The position numbers were made by a program, and so were the translations under genes. A model generated the notes under the pieces. It was not told where the DNA came from, did not search any database, and saw only the letters and a list, made by a program, of their open reading frames with translations. 47,143 bases of DNA from Lachnospiraceae bacterium (lineage in GTDB: Bacteria; Bacillota; Clostridia; Lachnospirales; Lachnospiraceae), in NCBI GenBank assembly GCA_017556805.1, contig JAFYMC010000015.1, positions 1-47,143 on the forward strand. Direction: 5' to 3'. Below, piece after piece: positions 8,921-18,134 of the stretch. Position 1 is the first letter of the stretch. The number at the start of each line of letters is the position of its first letter.

Positions 8921-9772
8921 CTAAATCTCCTGATCTACCGCTGCGCCCTTTAAATCCTCCAGGTCCAGCTTCATGCGGTCTACCACATTTTTTAATTCCT
9001 TCTGAATAGATTCTCCGGTTTCCGCGATTTTTACCATACGTCTGGTGGACTTTTCAAGTTGCTCTGCCGCCGGAGTTTCGGTCTCGTTTTCTTCCTTCTT
9101 CTCGGCTCTCATTTCTTCGATCCGCTCTTCCAGTTCCTTTTCCTCGGCTTCCTTCTCCTCTGCCTTGGCAAGCTTCTCTTCCAGCTCCGTCTCCATATGC
9201 TCCTTCGCTTCCTCAAACAGCATACCAATGACTTCCTTGGCGCCGGCTTCCAGAGCTGCCTCTGCTTCCTTACCCGCAGTTACCATCGGATTGGACTTGG
9301 CACGTTCAATCTTGATATCTGACAACGCCTGCAAGGTACGATCTTCGTATTTCTTACTGTTCTCGATGATACCCCCGAAATGTTCCTCTGCCTTATTTAA
9401 TTCCGCCAGCTCCTTCTCATATTCTTCGGAGGTCAGAAAATTATTTCCCTTTAACTTTTCCTTTTCTTCCGCAATCCGGTTCATTTCCGCCTTTGCGGCC
9501 ACCATTTCATCCTTGCCCTTTTCCAGACTGGACTCCATTTCTTCCACGCTTGCGTCAATAATCTGCTCCCCGGCAAAGGCAGCCTTCACAATACTCATGG
9601 CCTTTTCCTGGGCTGCTTTCCGACGCTCCGCAATCTTATCCTGCGGAAACTGCACCTTTCCGGAAAATACTCTTCCGTTCTTTAAATTCTCCGCAACCTC
9701 TTCCGGAGTTTTCTGTTCCGTCTGTCGCAGATTTCCCACATAAAAATTTCTCGTTTCCTGTTCTATACGCAT
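8921..9772 (-). CDS. Coiled-coil protein of unknown function
   Basis: 283 residues starting MRIEQETRNFYVGNLRQ. The start is set by GAGGAGGG 8-9 bases upstream of the ATG at 9772; the frame continues upstream to a poorer start at 9817. There is no signal peptide or membrane segment. From about residue 60 onward it is almost entirely Glu/Lys/Ala-rich helix with heptad-like spacing, notably a run of EEKEAEEKELEERIEEMRAE, so a long cytoplasmic coiled coil is expected. I do not recognise a family. The short N-terminal region (about residues 1-45, with PEEVAENLKNGRVFSGK) is the least repetitive part and the best search query. It leads an operon with two CPBP membrane proteases. Confidence 0.75.
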   Translation of the reverse strand: MRIEQETRNFYVGNLRQTEQKTPEEVAENLKNGRVFSGKVQFPQDKIAERRKAAQEKAMSIVKAAFAGEQIIDASVEEMESSLEKGKDEMVAAKAEMNRIAEEKEKLKGNNFLTSEEYEKELAELNKAEEHFGGIIENSKKYEDRTLQALSDIKIERAKSNPMVTAGKEAEAALEAGAKEVIGMLFEEAKEHMETELEEKLAKAEEKEAEEKELEERIEEMRAEKKEENETETPAAEQLEKSTRRMVKIAETGESIQKELKNVVDRMKLDLEDLKGAAVDQEI

Positions 9773-9900
9773 AAATTTGCCCTCCTCTTCACATCTATAT
9801 ATCGAACGTTTCTCCATAAGTCCTTAATAAAAATTCATAAGTAAATAGTCCTATTCCCCACTTCGCTCCCGCTTCCGACTCCGCACATCATTTCCCGCTA

Positions 9901-9929
9901 TTGTTCCGTCCGCAAAAACATGATACAAT
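9901..9929 (+). promoter_or_regulatory. Probable sigma-A promoter of the lipase-like gene
   Basis: TTGTTC (9901-9906), 17-base spacer, TACAAT (9924-9929), about 40 bases ahead of the start codon. Confidence 0.5.
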
Positions 9930-9973
9930 AATATCCGGAAAATAGAACTGTAGAAGATATATAGGAGATACCA

Positions 9974-11308
9974 ATGATACGAAAACTTTCTGATCTGCTG
10001 CTTCATCTGCTATGCGCCGTCCTGATATTTGTTGCGGCGAATGTGTACCTGCTCACCGCATACTGCACGTTTCCGAAGCCTCTTGCGGTGCTTTTTTTCC
10101 TTACGGCCAATGCACTGCCTCTGGTTTCCTTTCGCCGCTATCCGAACTTCCGGCTTCGCATCTGCAATCACGGCGTAGCTTGTTTAAAAATCTTTTTGCT
10201 TTCCACCGTCGGTACTGTGGCGTTTCAGCTGTATGCCCTGTTTTTTTCTCTCTACTTAAATTGGATGAAAGCCCTGCTCGGCATCCTGCTTTGCATTGTA
10301 GTGGAAGCGCTTATTTTTTGGAACGGTATTCTTTGCGTATACCTTACCTCCGTGCAGCTCGGAATCAAGCTCCGCGTATTGGGTGCGGTCTTTGGTATGA
10401 TTCCTCCCATCAATTTATATTTTCTCGGTAAAATCATCTATACGGTTTCCGCCGAGATTACCTGCGAAACCGCCCTTTACGAGCGCAACCTTGCCCGCAA
10501 AGACCAGCAGGTCTGTCACACAAAATATCCGATTCTTTTGGTACACGGCGTGTTCTTCCGGGATTCCGTCCGTTTCAACTACTGGGGCCGCATCCCGAAG
10601 GAGCTGCTGACAAACGGTGCCACAGTATTTTACGGAAATCACCAATCCGCCGCCTCCATTGCCGACAGTGCGGCGGAGCTTGCAGAGCGTATCAGACAGA
10701 TTGTTGCCGAAACAGGCTGTGAAAAAGTCAATATTATTGCCCACTCAAAGGGCGGCTTAGACTGCCGCTATGCCATTAAGCATTGCGGTATTGCGAACTA
10801 TGTTGCATCTTTGACCACCGTCAATACGCCCCACCGGGGCTGTCAGTTCGCGGATTATCTGTTAGAAAAGGTTTCTTCCTCCGTCAAGGAAAAGGTTGCC
10901 CGTACCTACAATAAGGTGCTTCGCAAAATCGGCGATCCCAATCCCGATTTTCTGGCTGCCGTGGGAGATTTAACCTCCGACCGGGTACGCGCGTTAACCG
11001 ATACGCTCCCTGTACCGGAAGGCATCTACTGCCAAAGTGTAGGCTCCAAGCTGAATCGCGCCACCGGCGGCAAGTTCCCGCTTAATTTTTCTTATCCTTT
11101 GGTCAAACACTTTGACGGTGCCAACGACGGCCTGGTGGGGGAAGATTCCTTCCGTTTCGGCGAACACTACACCTTCCTTACCACCCCCGGTAAACGCGGT
11201 ATCTCCCATGGAGATGTCATTGATTTGAACCGGGAAAACATCCGGGGCTTTGATGTACGGGAATGGTATATAACTCTCGTAAAAGAGTTAAAAGAAAAGG
11301 GGCTGTAA
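9974..11308 (+). CDS. Membrane-anchored alpha/beta hydrolase, triacylglycerol lipase-like
   Basis: 444 residues. The first 160 contain four to five hydrophobic helices. The rest is an alpha/beta hydrolase with the oxyanion-side motif LLVHGVF (about 188-194) and the nucleophile elbow AHSKGG (Ser258). Asp is probably in NDGLVGEDS and His in GISHGDV, completing a Ser-Asp-His triad. The architecture resembles bacterial lipases of the AHSKGG type fused to a membrane anchor, so it may hydrolyse lipids or esters at the membrane; the side it faces is not clear. GGAG lies 5 bases before the ATG. No partner gene is evident: the next gene is a topoisomerase with its own promoter. Confidence 0.85.
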   Translation: MIRKLSDLLLHLLCAVLIFVAANVYLLTAYCTFPKPLAVLFFLTANALPLVSFRRYPNFRLRICNHGVACLKIFLLSTVGTVAFQLYALFFSLYLNWMKALLGILLCIVVEALIFWNGILCVYLTSVQLGIKLRVLGAVFGMIPPINLYFLGKIIYTVSAEITCETALYERNLARKDQQVCHTKYPILLVHGVFFRDSVRFNYWGRIPKELLTNGATVFYGNHQSAASIADSAAELAERIRQIVAETGCEKVNIIAHSKGGLDCRYAIKHCGIANYVASLTTVNTPHRGCQFADYLLEKVSSSVKEKVARTYNKVLRKIGDPNPDFLAAVGDLTSDRVRALTDTLPVPEGIYCQSVGSKLNRATGGKFPLNFSYPLVKHFDGANDGLVGEDSFRFGEHYTFLTTPGKRGISHGDVIDLNRENIRGFDVREWYITLVKELKEKGL

Positions 11309-11324
11309 CCCCGGAAGAATTTAT

Positions 11325-11353
11325 TTGCAATTTTTCCCGATAATTGCTATACT
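11325..11353 (+). promoter_or_regulatory. Sigma-A promoter of the topoisomerase operon
   Basis: TTGCAA (11325-11330), 17-base spacer ending in TTGC, TATACT (11348-11353), 38 bases before the start codon. Confidence 0.7.
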
Positions 11354-11391
11354 TAAACTAAAACCACTATATATAGAAAAGGAGTCAGGCT

Positions 11392-13413
11392 ATGGAACAA
11401 TATAACGGCAGTCAGATAGTTGTATTGGAAGGTCTGGAAGCGGTAAGAAAGCGTCCGGGTATGTACATCGGAAGCACCGGAAGCCGCGGCCTTCATCACC
11501 TCATTTGGGAGATTTTAGATAACGGTATCGACGAGCATTTGGGTGGATACTGTGACCGCATAGAGATTGAATTACAAAAGGACGGCGGTATTTCCATTAC
11601 GGATAACGGCCGAGGTGTGCCGGTGGACATCCACCCGACGAAGCACATCCCGACGGCTCGTGTCGTTTATACGATACTTCATGCCGGCGGTAAGTTCGGA
11701 GGCGGAGCCTACAAGGTATCCGGCGGTCTCCATGGTGTCGGTGCGTCCGTTGTAAATGCCTTATCCTCCAAGATGGTGGTAGAGATTAAGAAGGACGGCA
11801 AGGTATACCGGGACGAATACCGGGACGGCGGCCATATTGTGACGCCGCTTGAGGGTGGTCTCCTTCCGGTGGTGGGCAGCTGTCGTAAGTCCGACACCGG
11901 TACCAAGGTGCTCTTCTATCCGGACCCGACCATTTTCGAGACCGTAGAGTTTAAGACGGATATCATTCGCAAGAAATTAAAGGAAGTCGCTTATTTGAAC
12001 AAGGGACTGACCATTGTATTTAAGGATAAAATCGCCGGGGAGGAACTGACCTACTACGAAGAATTCGGTATTAAGAGCTTCGTTACTTACCTGACCCGCG
12101 AAACCAACAAACTCCACCCGGAGCCGATTTATGTGGAAGGCAAAAGCGGCGATATCGAGGTGGAAATCGCATTCCAGTACACCGACAGCTACCAGGAACA
12201 GATTAACTCCTACTGTAACCGCATTAACGTGGTGGACGGCGGTACCTTAGTGACCGGTTTTAAAACCGCTCTTACCCGTGTCATGAACCAGTATGCAAGA
12301 GAGCTGGGCATCCTAAAAGAAAAGGACGAAAACTTCGACGGTAAGGATATCCGTAACGGTCTCTTTGCCATTATTTCCATTAAGCATCCGGACCCGCAGT
12401 TCGAAGGCCAGACGAAAACTAAGCTGGGCAACACCGACGCAAAGGTAGCGGTGGAGGATGTTTTCACCGGCGAAGTCACCCGCTATTTCGATAAAAACGT
12501 AGAAGAGTTAAAGGCTGTTTTAGAGAATTCCATGAAGTCCTACAATGCCCGTAAGGCCGGGGACAAAGCCCGTAACGCGGTATTAAAGCAGCTGCAGGAC
12601 GTGGATTTTAAGAGTAAGCTTGCTGCCTGCTCCTCCCGTAAGCCGGAGGAATGCGAGCTCTACATCGTCGAGGGTGATTCCGCGGGCGGTACCGTAAAGA
12701 CCGCGAGAAATCGTAAGACCCAGGCGGTGCTTCCGCTTCGCGGTAAGATTCTGAACGTAGAAAAAGCGACCTTAGATAAGATTTTGGTCAACAACGAAAT
12801 CAAGTCCATGATTGCGGCCTTCGGCTGCGGTATCAGCGACGAATTTGATATTACAAAGTTGCGTTTTGATAAGATTATTATTTTAACCGATGCCGACGTG
12901 GACGGCGCCCACATCAGCACCCTGCTTTTAACCTTCTTCTACCGGTTTATGCCGGAGCTGATTTTAGAGGGCAAGATTTACCGCGGTCTTCCGCCGCTTT
13001 ATAAGGTAACCTACGAGGATACGGAAGGCGCAAGTGAAGAAGATGCCGACAGTGCATCTACCTCCGACGCGGATGCCGGCAAGTCCGCCAAAGGTGCCAA
13101 GAAGTCCAAAGCAAAGGGCAAAGGTAAGAAGTCCAAGAACGAAAAGTACTTGTTCAATGACTTTGAATTAGAGCAGTTCCGCAAGGAAGGTAAGAAGATT
13201 CTTGACCTGCAGCGTTACAAGGGCCTCGGTGAGATGGATGCGGACCAGCTTTGGGAAACCACCTTAAATCCGGAGACCCGAATCCTTGCCCAGGTATCCA
13301 TTACCGATACCGTGGAGGCCGACGAGGTCACCACATTGCTTATGAGTAATAACGTTCCGCCGCGCCGTGCCTTCATTATGGAAGAAGCACGCTACGCAAA
13401 GCTTGATGTATAA
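11392..13413 (+). CDS. parE: DNA topoisomerase IV-type subunit B (type IIA ATPase subunit)
   Basis: 673 residues, a complete GyrB/ParE protein. The GHKL ATPase begins with [10 protein letters not shown] and has the [12 protein letters not shown]/Mg site. The lid loop [14 protein letters not shown] is present, then the transducer, the TOPRIM EGDSAGG and DADVDG metal sites, and QRYKGLGEM near the C-terminus. A low-complexity, first acidic then Lys-rich insertion of about 40 residues (about 545-584, coded at 13024-13143) sits between PPLYKV and the KYLFND segment. The gene is followed after 11 bases by its A-subunit partner with a strong AAGGAGG site. I favour ParE over GyrB because the partner lacks a GyrA box and the pair is not near dnaA or recF here, but the B-subunit sequence alone does not decide it. 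Confidence 0.9.
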   Translation: MEQYNGSQIVVLEGLEAVRKRPGMYIGSTGSRGLHHLIWEILDNGIDEHLGGYCDRIEIELQKDGGISITDNGRGVPVDIHPTKHIPTARVVYTILHAGGKFGGGAYKVSGGLHGVGASVVNALSSKMVVEIKKDGKVYRDEYRDGGHIVTPLEGGLLPVVGSCRKSDTGTKVLFYPDPTIFETVEFKTDIIRKKLKEVAYLNKGLTIVFKDKIAGEELTYYEEFGIKSFVTYLTRETNKLHPEPIYVEGKSGDIEVEIAFQYTDSYQEQINSYCNRINVVDGGTLVTGFKTALTRVMNQYARELGILKEKDENFDGKDIRNGLFAIISIKHPDPQFEGQTKTKLGNTDAKVAVEDVFTGEVTRYFDKNVEELKAVLENSMKSYNARKAGDKARNAVLKQLQDVDFKSKLAACSSRKPEECELYIVEGDSAGGTVKTARNRKTQAVLPLRGKILNVEKATLDKILVNNEIKSMIAAFGCGISDEFDITKLRFDKIIILTDADVDGAHISTLLLTFFYRFMPELILEGKIYRGLPPLYKVTYEDTEGASEEDADSASTSDADAGKSAKGAKKSKAKGKGKKSKNEKYLFNDFELEQFRKEGKKILDLQRYKGLGEMDADQLWETTLNPETRILAQVSITDTVEADEVTTLLMSNNVPPRRAFIMEEARYAKLDV

Positions 13414-13424
13414 GGAGGTGTCCC

Positions 13425-15677
13425 ATGTCTGAGAATTTTGAAAACAACAATATCATTCAGTTGGATTATTCCGAGGAAATGAAGACCTCCTTCCGTGACT
13501 ATGCGGTGAACACCATTATCGACCGTGCCATTCCGGATGTCCGGGACGGCTTAAAACCGGTTCAGAGACGTATCTTATACTCCATGATGGAGCTTGGCTT
13601 AGACCCGAAGAAGCCTCACCGTAAGAGCGCCCGTATTGTCGGTGATACCATGGGTAAATATCACCCGCACGGTGATTCCTCCATTTACGAGGCACTGGTA
13701 CACATGTCCGAGGATTACTCCCTTGCCATTCCGTTAATCGACGGCCACGGTAATTTCGGTTCCATCGACGGTGACGGTGCCGCAGCCATGCGATACACCG
13801 AGGCCCGGCTTTCCGAAGGTGCCATGACGCTCCTCTCCCATTTGGAGCAGGGTCTCGTGGACTTTATGCCGAACTTCGATAACAGTGAAAAGGAACCGAA
13901 GGTCCTGCCGGCCATGCTCCCGAACCTATTAATTAACGGCACCACCGGTATTGCGGTAGGTATGACCACCAATATGCCGCCTCACAATCCGGGCGAGGTC
14001 ATTGATGCGGCCATTGCCATTTTGGACAAGCCGAACATCACCTTAGAGTGTCTCATGCGCTATGTGCAAGGACCGGATTTCCCGACCGGCGGTATTATTA
14101 CCAACGCAGATGTGCTTCCGGAGATTTACGCCACCGGCGAAGGAAAGATTAAAGTCCGCGCAAAACACGAAATCGAAAACAGCGAGGGCGGCAGAAAGAA
14201 TATCGTTTTCACGGAGATTCCGTACACCGCTGCCGGCAGTAAAACCCGTTTGGTGGAAAATCTTGCCCAGCTCATGAAGGACAAGGTATTCGAGGAAATG
14301 TACGATGTAAGAGACGAGTCCACCAAGGACGTCCGCATTGTGGTGGAGGTAAAGAAGGACCGTGACATCGACAACCTGTTAAACGGTCTCTTTAAGAAAA
14401 CGGGCCTGGAAGACACCTACGGTGTCAACATGCTGGCCGTAAAGGAACAGCAGCCGTACATTTTCAATTTGAAGACCCTTCTGGAGGAGTTCGTACTGTT
14501 CCAGGAAGAATTATATACCAAGGAATATAAGCATCTGTTAAAGAAAGCAGAGGAGCGCCTTGAAATCGTAGGCGGCTTAATCCGCGCCACAGATGTCATT
14601 GATTTGATTATCGAGATTTTACGAGGCAGTACCAGCGTCAAGCAGGCAAAGGCTTGTCTTACCGCCGGTGATACCACGGACATTAAGTTTAAGTCCGAAG
14701 CCTCCAAAAAGCAGGCCGCGAAGCTTGATTTTACCGAGCGTCAGGCAGATGCTATCTTAGCTATGCCGTTAGGCCGTTTGATTGGTTTGGAGATTTTGAA
14801 GCTCCACGAAGAAAGCGATACGCTCCATGCCAATATCGCCACCTACAAGACCATTCTTTCCGACCAAAACGAGCTCCACAGTGTCATCAAGACCCAGTTA
14901 AAGGAGTTCCGCAAGAAGTTTGCCGTTCCGCGTAAAACGGAGCTTGCCAATGTGGAACAGGCCGACTACGTTGTGGAAGAAAAGATCGAAGATATCTATG
15001 TGCTTGTGGATAAGTTCGGCTATACCAAGTCCATTGACGCGGCAGCCTTTGGCAGAACCGCCGAGGAAAGCAAAAAAGAATACGCCCACATCGTGAAGAT
15101 GAAGAACAACGACAAACTTTGTCTCTTCACCGCCCAGGGCAATATGTTCCAGGTGAAAGCTTCCGCCATTCCGAAGTGTAAGATGAAGGACAAGGGCGTT
15201 CTCATCCACACCCTTTGCAAAATCGGCAAAGAAGACGCGGTACTGTATACCGCCTTTGAGGATTTGTTTGAGTCACAGCTACTGTTTACCACAAAGAACG
15301 GCTTTATCAAGCGGGTATCCGGCATCGAATTCGAAACCGGACGTTCCATGATTGCCGCAACAAAGCTTGACGATAATGATACCGTTATCGGTATTTCCAT
15401 GATGTCCGCAACAGATGTCCTTTCCGGCAACATGAAAGTCATTCTTCTCACCGAAGGCATGGCATCCTTAGCCTTCCCGGTGGAAGAGGTTCCGGAACTG
15501 AAGAAAGCCAGCCGCGGCGTAAAAGCCATCACCTTTGACAAAAATGACAACGCTCTGGCATTTGCCGGTGCGTTCCATGCAAGAGTGGAGACCTTCACCT
15601 TTAACGGAAAAGAACTTTCCACCAGAAGAGTCCGCATGCGCGGCAGAGCCGCAAAGGCCCAGAAGGCGGCATTGTAA
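13425..15677 (+). CDS. parC: DNA topoisomerase IV-type subunit A (type IIA cleavage subunit)
   Basis: 750 residues. The winged-helix/tower region has [22 protein letters not shown] (drug-sensitive QRDR region) and [10 protein letters not shown] with the DNA-cleaving Tyr. The C-terminal beta-pinwheel is present but no QRRGGRG-like GyrA box is visible, and the protein is shorter than typical GyrA (about 820 or more), so decatenation by topoisomerase IV is more likely than supercoiling. It is translated from an operon with the B subunit. The protein ends in a basic tail ([12 protein letters not shown]). The stop codon is followed within 10 bases by the 260-bp near-palindrome. Confidence 0.9.
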   Translation: MSENFENNNIIQLDYSEEMKTSFRDYAVNTIIDRAIPDVRDGLKPVQRRILYSMMELGLDPKKPHRKSARIVGDTMGKYHPHGDSSIYEALVHMSEDYSLAIPLIDGHGNFGSIDGDGAAAMRYTEARLSEGAMTLLSHLEQGLVDFMPNFDNSEKEPKVLPAMLPNLLINGTTGIAVGMTTNMPPHNPGEVIDAAIAILDKPNITLECLMRYVQGPDFPTGGIITNADVLPEIYATGEGKIKVRAKHEIENSEGGRKNIVFTEIPYTAAGSKTRLVENLAQLMKDKVFEEMYDVRDESTKDVRIVVEVKKDRDIDNLLNGLFKKTGLEDTYGVNMLAVKEQQPYIFNLKTLLEEFVLFQEELYTKEYKHLLKKAEERLEIVGGLIRATDVIDLIIEILRGSTSVKQAKACLTAGDTTDIKFKSEASKKQAAKLDFTERQADAILAMPLGRLIGLEILKLHEESDTLHANIATYKTILSDQNELHSVIKTQLKEFRKKFAVPRKTELANVEQADYVVEEKIEDIYVLVDKFGYTKSIDAAAFGRTAEESKKEYAHIVKMKNNDKLCLFTAQGNMFQVKASAIPKCKMKDKGVLIHTLCKIGKEDAVLYTAFEDLFESQLLFTTKNGFIKRVSGIEFETGRSMIAATKLDDNDTVIGISMMSATDVLSGNMKVILLTEGMASLAFPVEEVPELKKASRGVKAITFDKNDNALAFAGAFHARVETFTFNGKELSTRRVRMRGRAAKAQKAAL

Positions 15678-15684
15678 AAGGGAC

Positions 15685-15944
15685 GCACAAGTCTTTCGTG
15701 TCGCATTGTTTGTAACAACCCATGCCCAGCCCCTTATTACTATCGATTTTATGCGTATCGCAACGCTCCGTCAATCTTCCTCTAAGAACGACTAGGACGC
15801 TCGGGAGCGACCTCGCGCCCAGTCTTTTCTAAGAGGTGATATCGACTGCGCTAAAGACGCGACCCTTCGGGAATGCAAAAATCACTAGTAATAAGGGGCA
15901 GGGCATTTGCTTTTTTACCGGTTGCGACACAAAAGGACTCGTGC
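15685..15944. ncRNA. 260-bp near-palindrome, putative structured RNA or hairpin element
   Basis: The whole interval pairs with itself. Outer arms are 15685-15705 with 15923-15944 (19 of 21 positions match), middle arms 15722-15742 with 15887-15907 around GCCCCTTATTACT, then 15745-15754 with 15874-15882, and inner arms 15779-15799 with 15817-15835 around CCTCT.AGAA. The centre lies near 15814. Several differences between the arms (A opposite C, C opposite A on the plus strand) become G-U pairs in a minus-strand transcript, which hints that the RNA, if any, is minus-strand. No open reading frame of note and no clear promoter were seen. It could be a transcribed hairpin RNA or a MITE-like element. 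Confidence 0.55.
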
Positions 15945-15984
15945 TGATAGAATATTCCCTCTTCTTTTTTTACATACGTGCAAC

Positions 15985-16017
15985 AAAAAAGAGCACTCTG
16001 TACTATACAGAGTGCTC
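15985..16017 (-). terminator. Terminator of the methyltransferase gene
   Basis: Perfect 12-bp stem GAGCACTCTGTA/TACAGAGTGCTC with a 3-base loop, followed on the minus strand by TTTTTTG. Confidence 0.9.
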
Positions 16018-16024
16018 GCAAAAT

Positions 16025-16939
16025 CTATTTTTCTTTTCTATATTCCACCAAATACCAGTTTTCAAACGGTATATAATCGGTTTTCACTAAGCCCATTTCC
16101 ATGGCCAGTGCATCCAACTGTTCAAAGTCCGTATATAAACGAGCCTTTCGCATTAACTCCATGGCTTCTTTTTCGCCGATATCGTAGTTTTCGAATATTT
16201 CATGGCGTCGTAACCATATATTATGCCTGGAAACAGAAACGAACCTGCCTCCCGGTTTTAGTACCCGAACCGCTTCCTTTAAAATCGTCGGAATCTCCCG
16301 GCATTCATCAAACCCGAAATGGGAACACACCACATCAAACAGGTTATCCGAAAAAGGCAGGTTCCATAAACTGGAACATATTCCGATGGCGTTTTTACCG
16401 TAATATCTTCCGATTGCGTCTGCGTTTTTGGCACACACAAAATCAATATCCACCCCCATATAAAACATATCCTCGGTCATGGAACGTACAATGGCATTGG
16501 TTCCCACACCTGCTCCTACCGTCATTTCCATGATTTTATGCTCTTTATCCGTTGCCGAACATACCTTTTCGGCATAAAGGGCCAGATGCTGTGCCGCCCA
16601 GCCCTGTCGTGCTTTCTCCGACACTTCCACATGACGTGTGCCGTTTTCCTTGGTAACATGGCGGAATGAATCCATCAACTCCTCCTTTGTCAATTCATTC
16701 ATTGTTCGATGATGCCCCTCAATCCAGTGTGGCTTTCCGTGAAGCTCGTAATACTGAAAACGCCGAATGAATTCTTCTTTGTTTGGGATTGTCTGCTTAT
16801 AAAAGTCATAATGTTCCCTATGCCAACTCTCCCAGTTCGCAGGATCATCACCATACTTCCGCTCCAGCTCCTGTAGCATTTCGTAGCACGGCTTATAATT
16901 CTCCCAATACAAAATATCGTCCCATTCGTTATTTACCAT
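16025..16939 (-). CDS. Class I SAM-dependent methyltransferase
   Basis: 304 residues starting MVNNEWDDILYWENY. SAM-binding motif I is MTVGAGVGTNA (about residue 150), followed by the acidic end of strand 2 (MGVDID), the motif-IV-like NLFDVVCSHFGFDE and LKPGGRFVSVSRHN. The first 140 residues are a helical extension with many Trp, His and Tyr residues, unlike small-molecule methyltransferases I can name. The ATG at 16939 has GGAGG 8 bases upstream. The open frame extends back to 17146, but that part runs through a hairpin element and has no ribosome binding site, so I leave it out. The substrate is unknown. Confidence 0.85.
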   Translation of the reverse strand: MVNNEWDDILYWENYKPCYEMLQELERKYGDDPANWESWHREHYDFYKQTIPNKEEFIRRFQYYELHGKPHWIEGHHRTMNELTKEELMDSFRHVTKENGTRHVEVSEKARQGWAAQHLALYAEKVCSATDKEHKIMEMTVGAGVGTNAIVRSMTEDMFYMGVDIDFVCAKNADAIGRYYGKNAIGICSSLWNLPFSDNLFDVVCSHFGFDECREIPTILKEAVRVLKPGGRFVSVSRHNIWLRRHEIFENYDIGEKEAMELMRKARLYTDFEQLDALAMEMGLVKTDYIPFENWYLVEYRKEK

Positions 16940-16970
16940 AGCACAGCCCTCCGTTTTCTTTGGTGAGTCT

Positions 16971-16979
16971 ACTATAGCA
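16971..16979 (-). promoter_or_regulatory. Possible extended -10 promoter of the methyltransferase
   Basis: Minus-strand TGCTATAGT about 32 bases before the start codon. The -35 region is poor. Confidence 0.35.
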
Positions 16980-17002
16980 AAGGCCCGCCTAAAGTACCAG
17001 TC

Positions 17003-17031
17003 TTGTTCTTTCGGGCAAAATGTGGTATAAT
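17003..17031 (+). promoter_or_regulatory. Possible plus-strand promoter reading into the hairpin element
   Basis: TTGTTC (17003-17008), 17-base spacer, TATAAT (17026-17031). Transcription would start at about 17038, exactly at the left edge of the hairpin element. The -10 box is part of the 13-bp sequence that is repeated on the other side of the element. Confidence 0.4.
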
Positions 17032-17035
17032 ATAC

Positions 17036-17170
17036 GCGAAGGCAAAGTGAGAATGTTAAGGAAAAAGCGACCAATGCAAGGCATTGGTGAGCGAATTCCT
17101 TAACATGCGAACGCGCACGCGAGCCTCGAGAAACGAAGTTTCTCAAGGCTTTGCCGAGCGGAAATTAATA
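17036..17170. mobile_element. 135-bp multi-hairpin element flanked by 13-bp direct repeats (MITE-like)
   Basis: The element is bordered by TGGTATAATATAC (17023-17035) and TGGCATAATATAC (17171-17183), 12 of 13 identical, like a target-site duplication. Inside, GGCAAAG (17041-17047) pairs with CTTTGCC (17149-17155). Hairpin one is ATGTTAAGGAA (17053-17063) with TTCCTTAACAT (17096-17106), capped by CCAATGC/GCATTGG. Hairpin two is AGCCTCGAGAAAC/GTTTCTCAAGGCT with a GAA loop (17122-17150). It carries no protein. It may be a small transposable hairpin, or a structured RNA driven by the promoter at its left edge. Confidence 0.5.
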
Positions 17171-17184
17171 TGGCATAATATACA

Positions 17185-17237
17185 GAAAGAGAGGACGATT
17201 TGACACAAAACACGGCCATATCTTCCTCTCTCTTGTC
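17185..17237. terminator. Weak hairpin downstream of the second methyltransferase
   Basis: AGAGAGGA near 17190 pairs with TCCTCTCT near 17226 across a long loop; the T-tract on the minus strand is short (TTTCTGT). It is the only candidate stop signal for the gene ending at 17269. Confidence 0.3.
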
Positions 17238-17268
17238 TTAGAAATTATTTATACTCCTATATTTTCTT

Positions 17269-18051
17269 TTAGGCTTCCGTTAATACCGCACAAATAATTG
17301 CACGTCCCGTTGCTTCACTAATCGGATTTCCGGCATAGTCGCCGTATTCGTTTTTGATGCGGAATCCCTCTTCTGCTAACCAGGTATGTATCTGCTCCAG
17401 TTTCACAAAATGCTTTACGGACGGCATCTCTTTTCGGATTTTCTCACCAGTTGCGGTTTTAAGTTCGTAACGCCGCGTGGAACGAATAAGTCCGGTCGCC
17501 CCGTCGTAAGTACTGTCACACAGCAACATTCTACCACTTGTTCCGTGACTATCGGTTCCTTCCCAGATAACGCGCTCTCCCGGATGTACATACCATTGTT
17601 CCGGATAGAAGGTATAATTGTAATCGATGTACAACATACCACCCGGTTTTAACGCCGGCTTTGCTTTCTCAAGCAATACCTTCTGGGCGCGTTCCGGTCC
17701 TTCTTTGGATACAATGTTCATGAGAAAGTTTCCTGCAATTACCACCACATCGTAACCGGTTCCCCAGTCATCCACAATAACGTCTGCAATTCGCCAAGTG
17801 ATGTTGTCTAATCCCTCTGCTTTTGCAGGGATTTTCCGAAGCATCGCCTCATCCATATCCAGTCCCGCTACCGTATGTCCCGCATTTGCCAGCGGTACCA
17901 AAATGCGTCCGCTGCCGCAAGCTATTTCCAAAATGCGTTTCGGTGTCGTGCCGAGGCAGGATAACATAAACTCCACATCATAAGTTTCGGTTTCGTCAAG
18001 CTCATACATATCCGCAGACCAGTCTGCAATTATAGTTTCTTCTTTTAACAC
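17269..18051 (-). CDS. Class I SAM-dependent methyltransferase behind a putative leader-peptide switch
   Basis: 260 residues beginning at a GTG (18051) with GGAGG 8 bases upstream. Motif I is ILEIACGSGRILVPLA (about residue 40), motif II is AGLDMDEAML, motif IV region YDVVVIAGNFLMN, and LKPGGMLYIDYNY follows. The fold and the length fit small class I methyltransferases annotated generically in Firmicutes. The substrate is unknown. The 5' region is elaborate: a promoter at 18168-18196, a 17-codon reading frame (18134-18081), and two alternative hairpins, one of which uses this gene's own ribosome binding site. That suggests translation-coupled control, perhaps by a drug or amino-acid signal, which is inference. 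Confidence 0.85.
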   Translation of the reverse strand: MLKEETIIADWSADMYELDETETYDVEFMLSCLGTTPKRILEIACGSGRILVPLANAGHTVAGLDMDEAMLRKIPAKAEGLDNITWRIADVIVDDWGTGYDVVVIAGNFLMNIVSKEGPERAQKVLLEKAKPALKPGGMLYIDYNYTFYPEQWYVHPGERVIWEGTDSHGTSGRMLLCDSTYDGATGLIRSTRRYELKTATGEKIRKEMPSVKHFVKLEQIHTWLAEEGFRIKNEYGDYAGNPISEATGRAIICAVLTEA

Positions 18052-18059
18052 TATAAAAT

Positions 18060-18101
18060 CCTCCGTTTTATGTAGGAGGGTTAGATTATAGTCGCCCTCC
18101 T
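18060..18101 (-). promoter_or_regulatory. Three-arm mutually exclusive hairpins over the methyltransferase ribosome binding site
   Basis: Arm 1 AGGAGGG (18101-18095, inside the leader frame) can pair with arm 2 CCCTCCT (18080-18074). Arm 2 can instead pair as CCTCC with arm 3 GGAGG (18064-18060), which is the ribosome binding site of the gene starting at 18051. Loops are about 14 and 10 bases. If arm 1 is covered by a ribosome that has not yet reached arm 2, arm 2 is free to mask the binding site. Confidence 0.5.
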
Positions 18102-18134
18102 GTTTGTTGTTCTGCTATCTACTGTCTTTCCCAT
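18081..18134 (-). CDS. Putative 17-residue leader peptide
   Basis: ATG at 18134, stop TAA at 18083-18081, peptide MGKTVDSRTTNRRATII. AAAGGA lies 9 bases upstream of the ATG, and the promoter starts transcription near 18161. Codons 12-13 are AGG AGG, often rare, and form arm 1 of the switch. The stop codon abuts arm 2. Position and pairing argue for a regulatory role; the peptide itself has no recognisable family. It may be fortuitous. Confidence 0.4.
   Translation of the reverse strand: MGKTVDSRTTNRRATII

Noticed and set aside
9045-9743. Plus-strand Ser/Phe-rich frame of 232 codons
   Set aside because: Shadow of the Glu/Lys-rich coiled-coil gene on the minus strand; no ribosome binding site and biased composition only.
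16940-17146. N-terminal extension of the methyltransferase at 16025-16939
   Set aside because: It would read through the hairpin element and lacks a ribosome binding site; GGAGG stands 8 bases before the ATG at 16939.
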